Assembly: GCA_021795095.1 (NCBI GenBank)
Contig: JAJYPU010000008.1
Location: 1 to 32,731, forward strand
Reading direction: 5' to 3'
Origin: Actinomycetes bacterium
GTDB lineage: Bacteria > Actinomycetota > Acidimicrobiia > Acidimicrobiales > RAAP-2
DNA: 32,731 nucleotides
Shown piece by piece: positions 32,579 to 32,731 of the stretch (its first letter is position 1; each line of letters starts with the position of its first letter). The notes under the pieces are model-generated. The model made no database searches. It was not told the origin of the DNA and worked only from the letters and a program-made list of their open reading frames with translations. A program made the translations under genes and the position numbers.

Positions 32579-32596
32579 AGTCTACCAACTTTGTTG
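32579..32596. promoter_or_regulatory. marR -10 box and candidate MarR operator
   Basis: TAGACT (minus strand, 32579-32584) is 6 nt before the marR ATG. Next to it, CAACTTTGTTG (32586-32596) is an inverted repeat between the two divergent promoters and overlaps the -35 of the dioxygenase gene. This is a plausible operator from which MarR could control both genes. Confidence 0.45.
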
Positions 32597-32622
32597 ATAT
32601 GTCACCTACTCACCATTACACT
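32594..32622 (+). promoter_or_regulatory. Sigma70-type promoter of dioxygenase-like gene
   Basis: TTGATA (32594-32599), 17 bp, then TACACT (32617-32622): both boxes are near consensus with ideal spacing. Transcription would start near 32629, leaving a leader of about 20 nt with GGGAG before the ATG at 32651. It is the clearest classical promoter in the window. Confidence 0.6.
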
Positions 32623-32650
32623 GGGGTCACCTCGACCGTTGGGAGACAGC

Positions 32651-32731
32651 ATGGCCCCCCTGCCCGCCGCGTTCATAGGACACGGCACCCCTATGAACGC
32701 CCTGGAGCACAATCACTTCACCGACGCGTGG
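32651..32731 (+). CDS. LigB/4,5-DOPA-extradiol-dioxygenase-like protein, N-terminal part
   Basis: Only 27 codons are present; the gene continues past the right edge. The sequence MAPLPAAFIGHGTPMNALEHNHFTDAW matches the start of the YgiD/DOPA-dioxygenase group of class III extradiol enzymes (pattern FIGHGSPMNAxExNxxTxxW), in which the histidine of GHG is a metal ligand. These non-heme metal enzymes open catechol-type rings, though the bacterial substrate is often unknown. ATG at 32651 follows GGGAG. A divergent MarR regulator fits aromatic-compound control. Confidence 0.8.
   Translation, partial: MAPLPAAFIGHGTPMNALEHNHFTDAW

Overview
The window is GC-rich, densely packed chromosomal DNA from an actinobacterium. 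The class Acidimicrobiia, or a near relative, is my best guess. This rests on many GTG starts, numerous start codons that sit 6-7 nt after a TANNNT box with no ribosome binding site (leaderless transcripts), a SenX3/RegX3 pair, MMPL and actinobacterial-style ctaA/ctaB genes. No 16S or other taxonomic marker is present, so the class is inference.

Layout. 1-5.8 kb (minus strand): start of an SQD1-like nucleotide-sugar enzyme, full-length bifunctional putA (proline to glutamate) and an MMPL/RND exporter. 5.9-9.8 kb: two convergent c-di-GMP genes 4 bp apart, a diiron/MBL-like sensor fused to GGDEF and a PAS-PAS-GGDEF-EAL protein. 9.9-12.1 kb: a metal module with a zinc-site ArsR repressor, a CDF exporter downstream of it, and a divergent CDF-like membrane protein with a small membrane partner. 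12.1-14.2 kb: tRNA-Arg(ACG), an M20 amidohydrolase and a ROK glucokinase-like gene.

14.2-22.4 kb (minus strand) is a compact type IV secretion-like cluster: small pilin-like protein, VirB6/TrbL-like membrane protein, VirB4 ATPase and VirD4/TraG coupling ATPase. It is split between virB4 and virD4 by an oppositely oriented 3.3 kb recombinase module (about 15.45-18.80 kb): an intact tyrosine integrase, a small Xre-like HTH protein and a large protein with eight CxxC motifs joined to a tyrosine-recombinase-like domain that lacks key catalytic residues. The integrase seems to be translated from a TTG codon whose first bases overlap the stop of a leaderless 10-codon leader ORF. Related sequences lie in inverted orientation at both ends of the module, and the right-hand one supplies the new stop codon of virB4. 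This is the most unusual part of the window.

22.4-22.75 kb is a gene-free regulatory stretch with a UUCG-capped hairpin. 22.75-26.1 kb: senX3-regX3 and convergent serS. 26.1-30.2 kb: an ABC-2 exporter, a TlpA-like thioredoxin, heme O synthase (ctaB) and heme A synthase (ctaA), a cytochrome-oxidase heme neighbourhood. 30.3-32.05 kb: a three-gene operon of a 60-aa membrane protein, a b6-type four-helix cytochrome b and a membrane-anchored protein with a large extracytoplasmic domain. It ends at a strong hairpin. 32.1-32.7 kb: a MarR regulator divergent from the start of a LigB/DOPA-dioxygenase-like gene.
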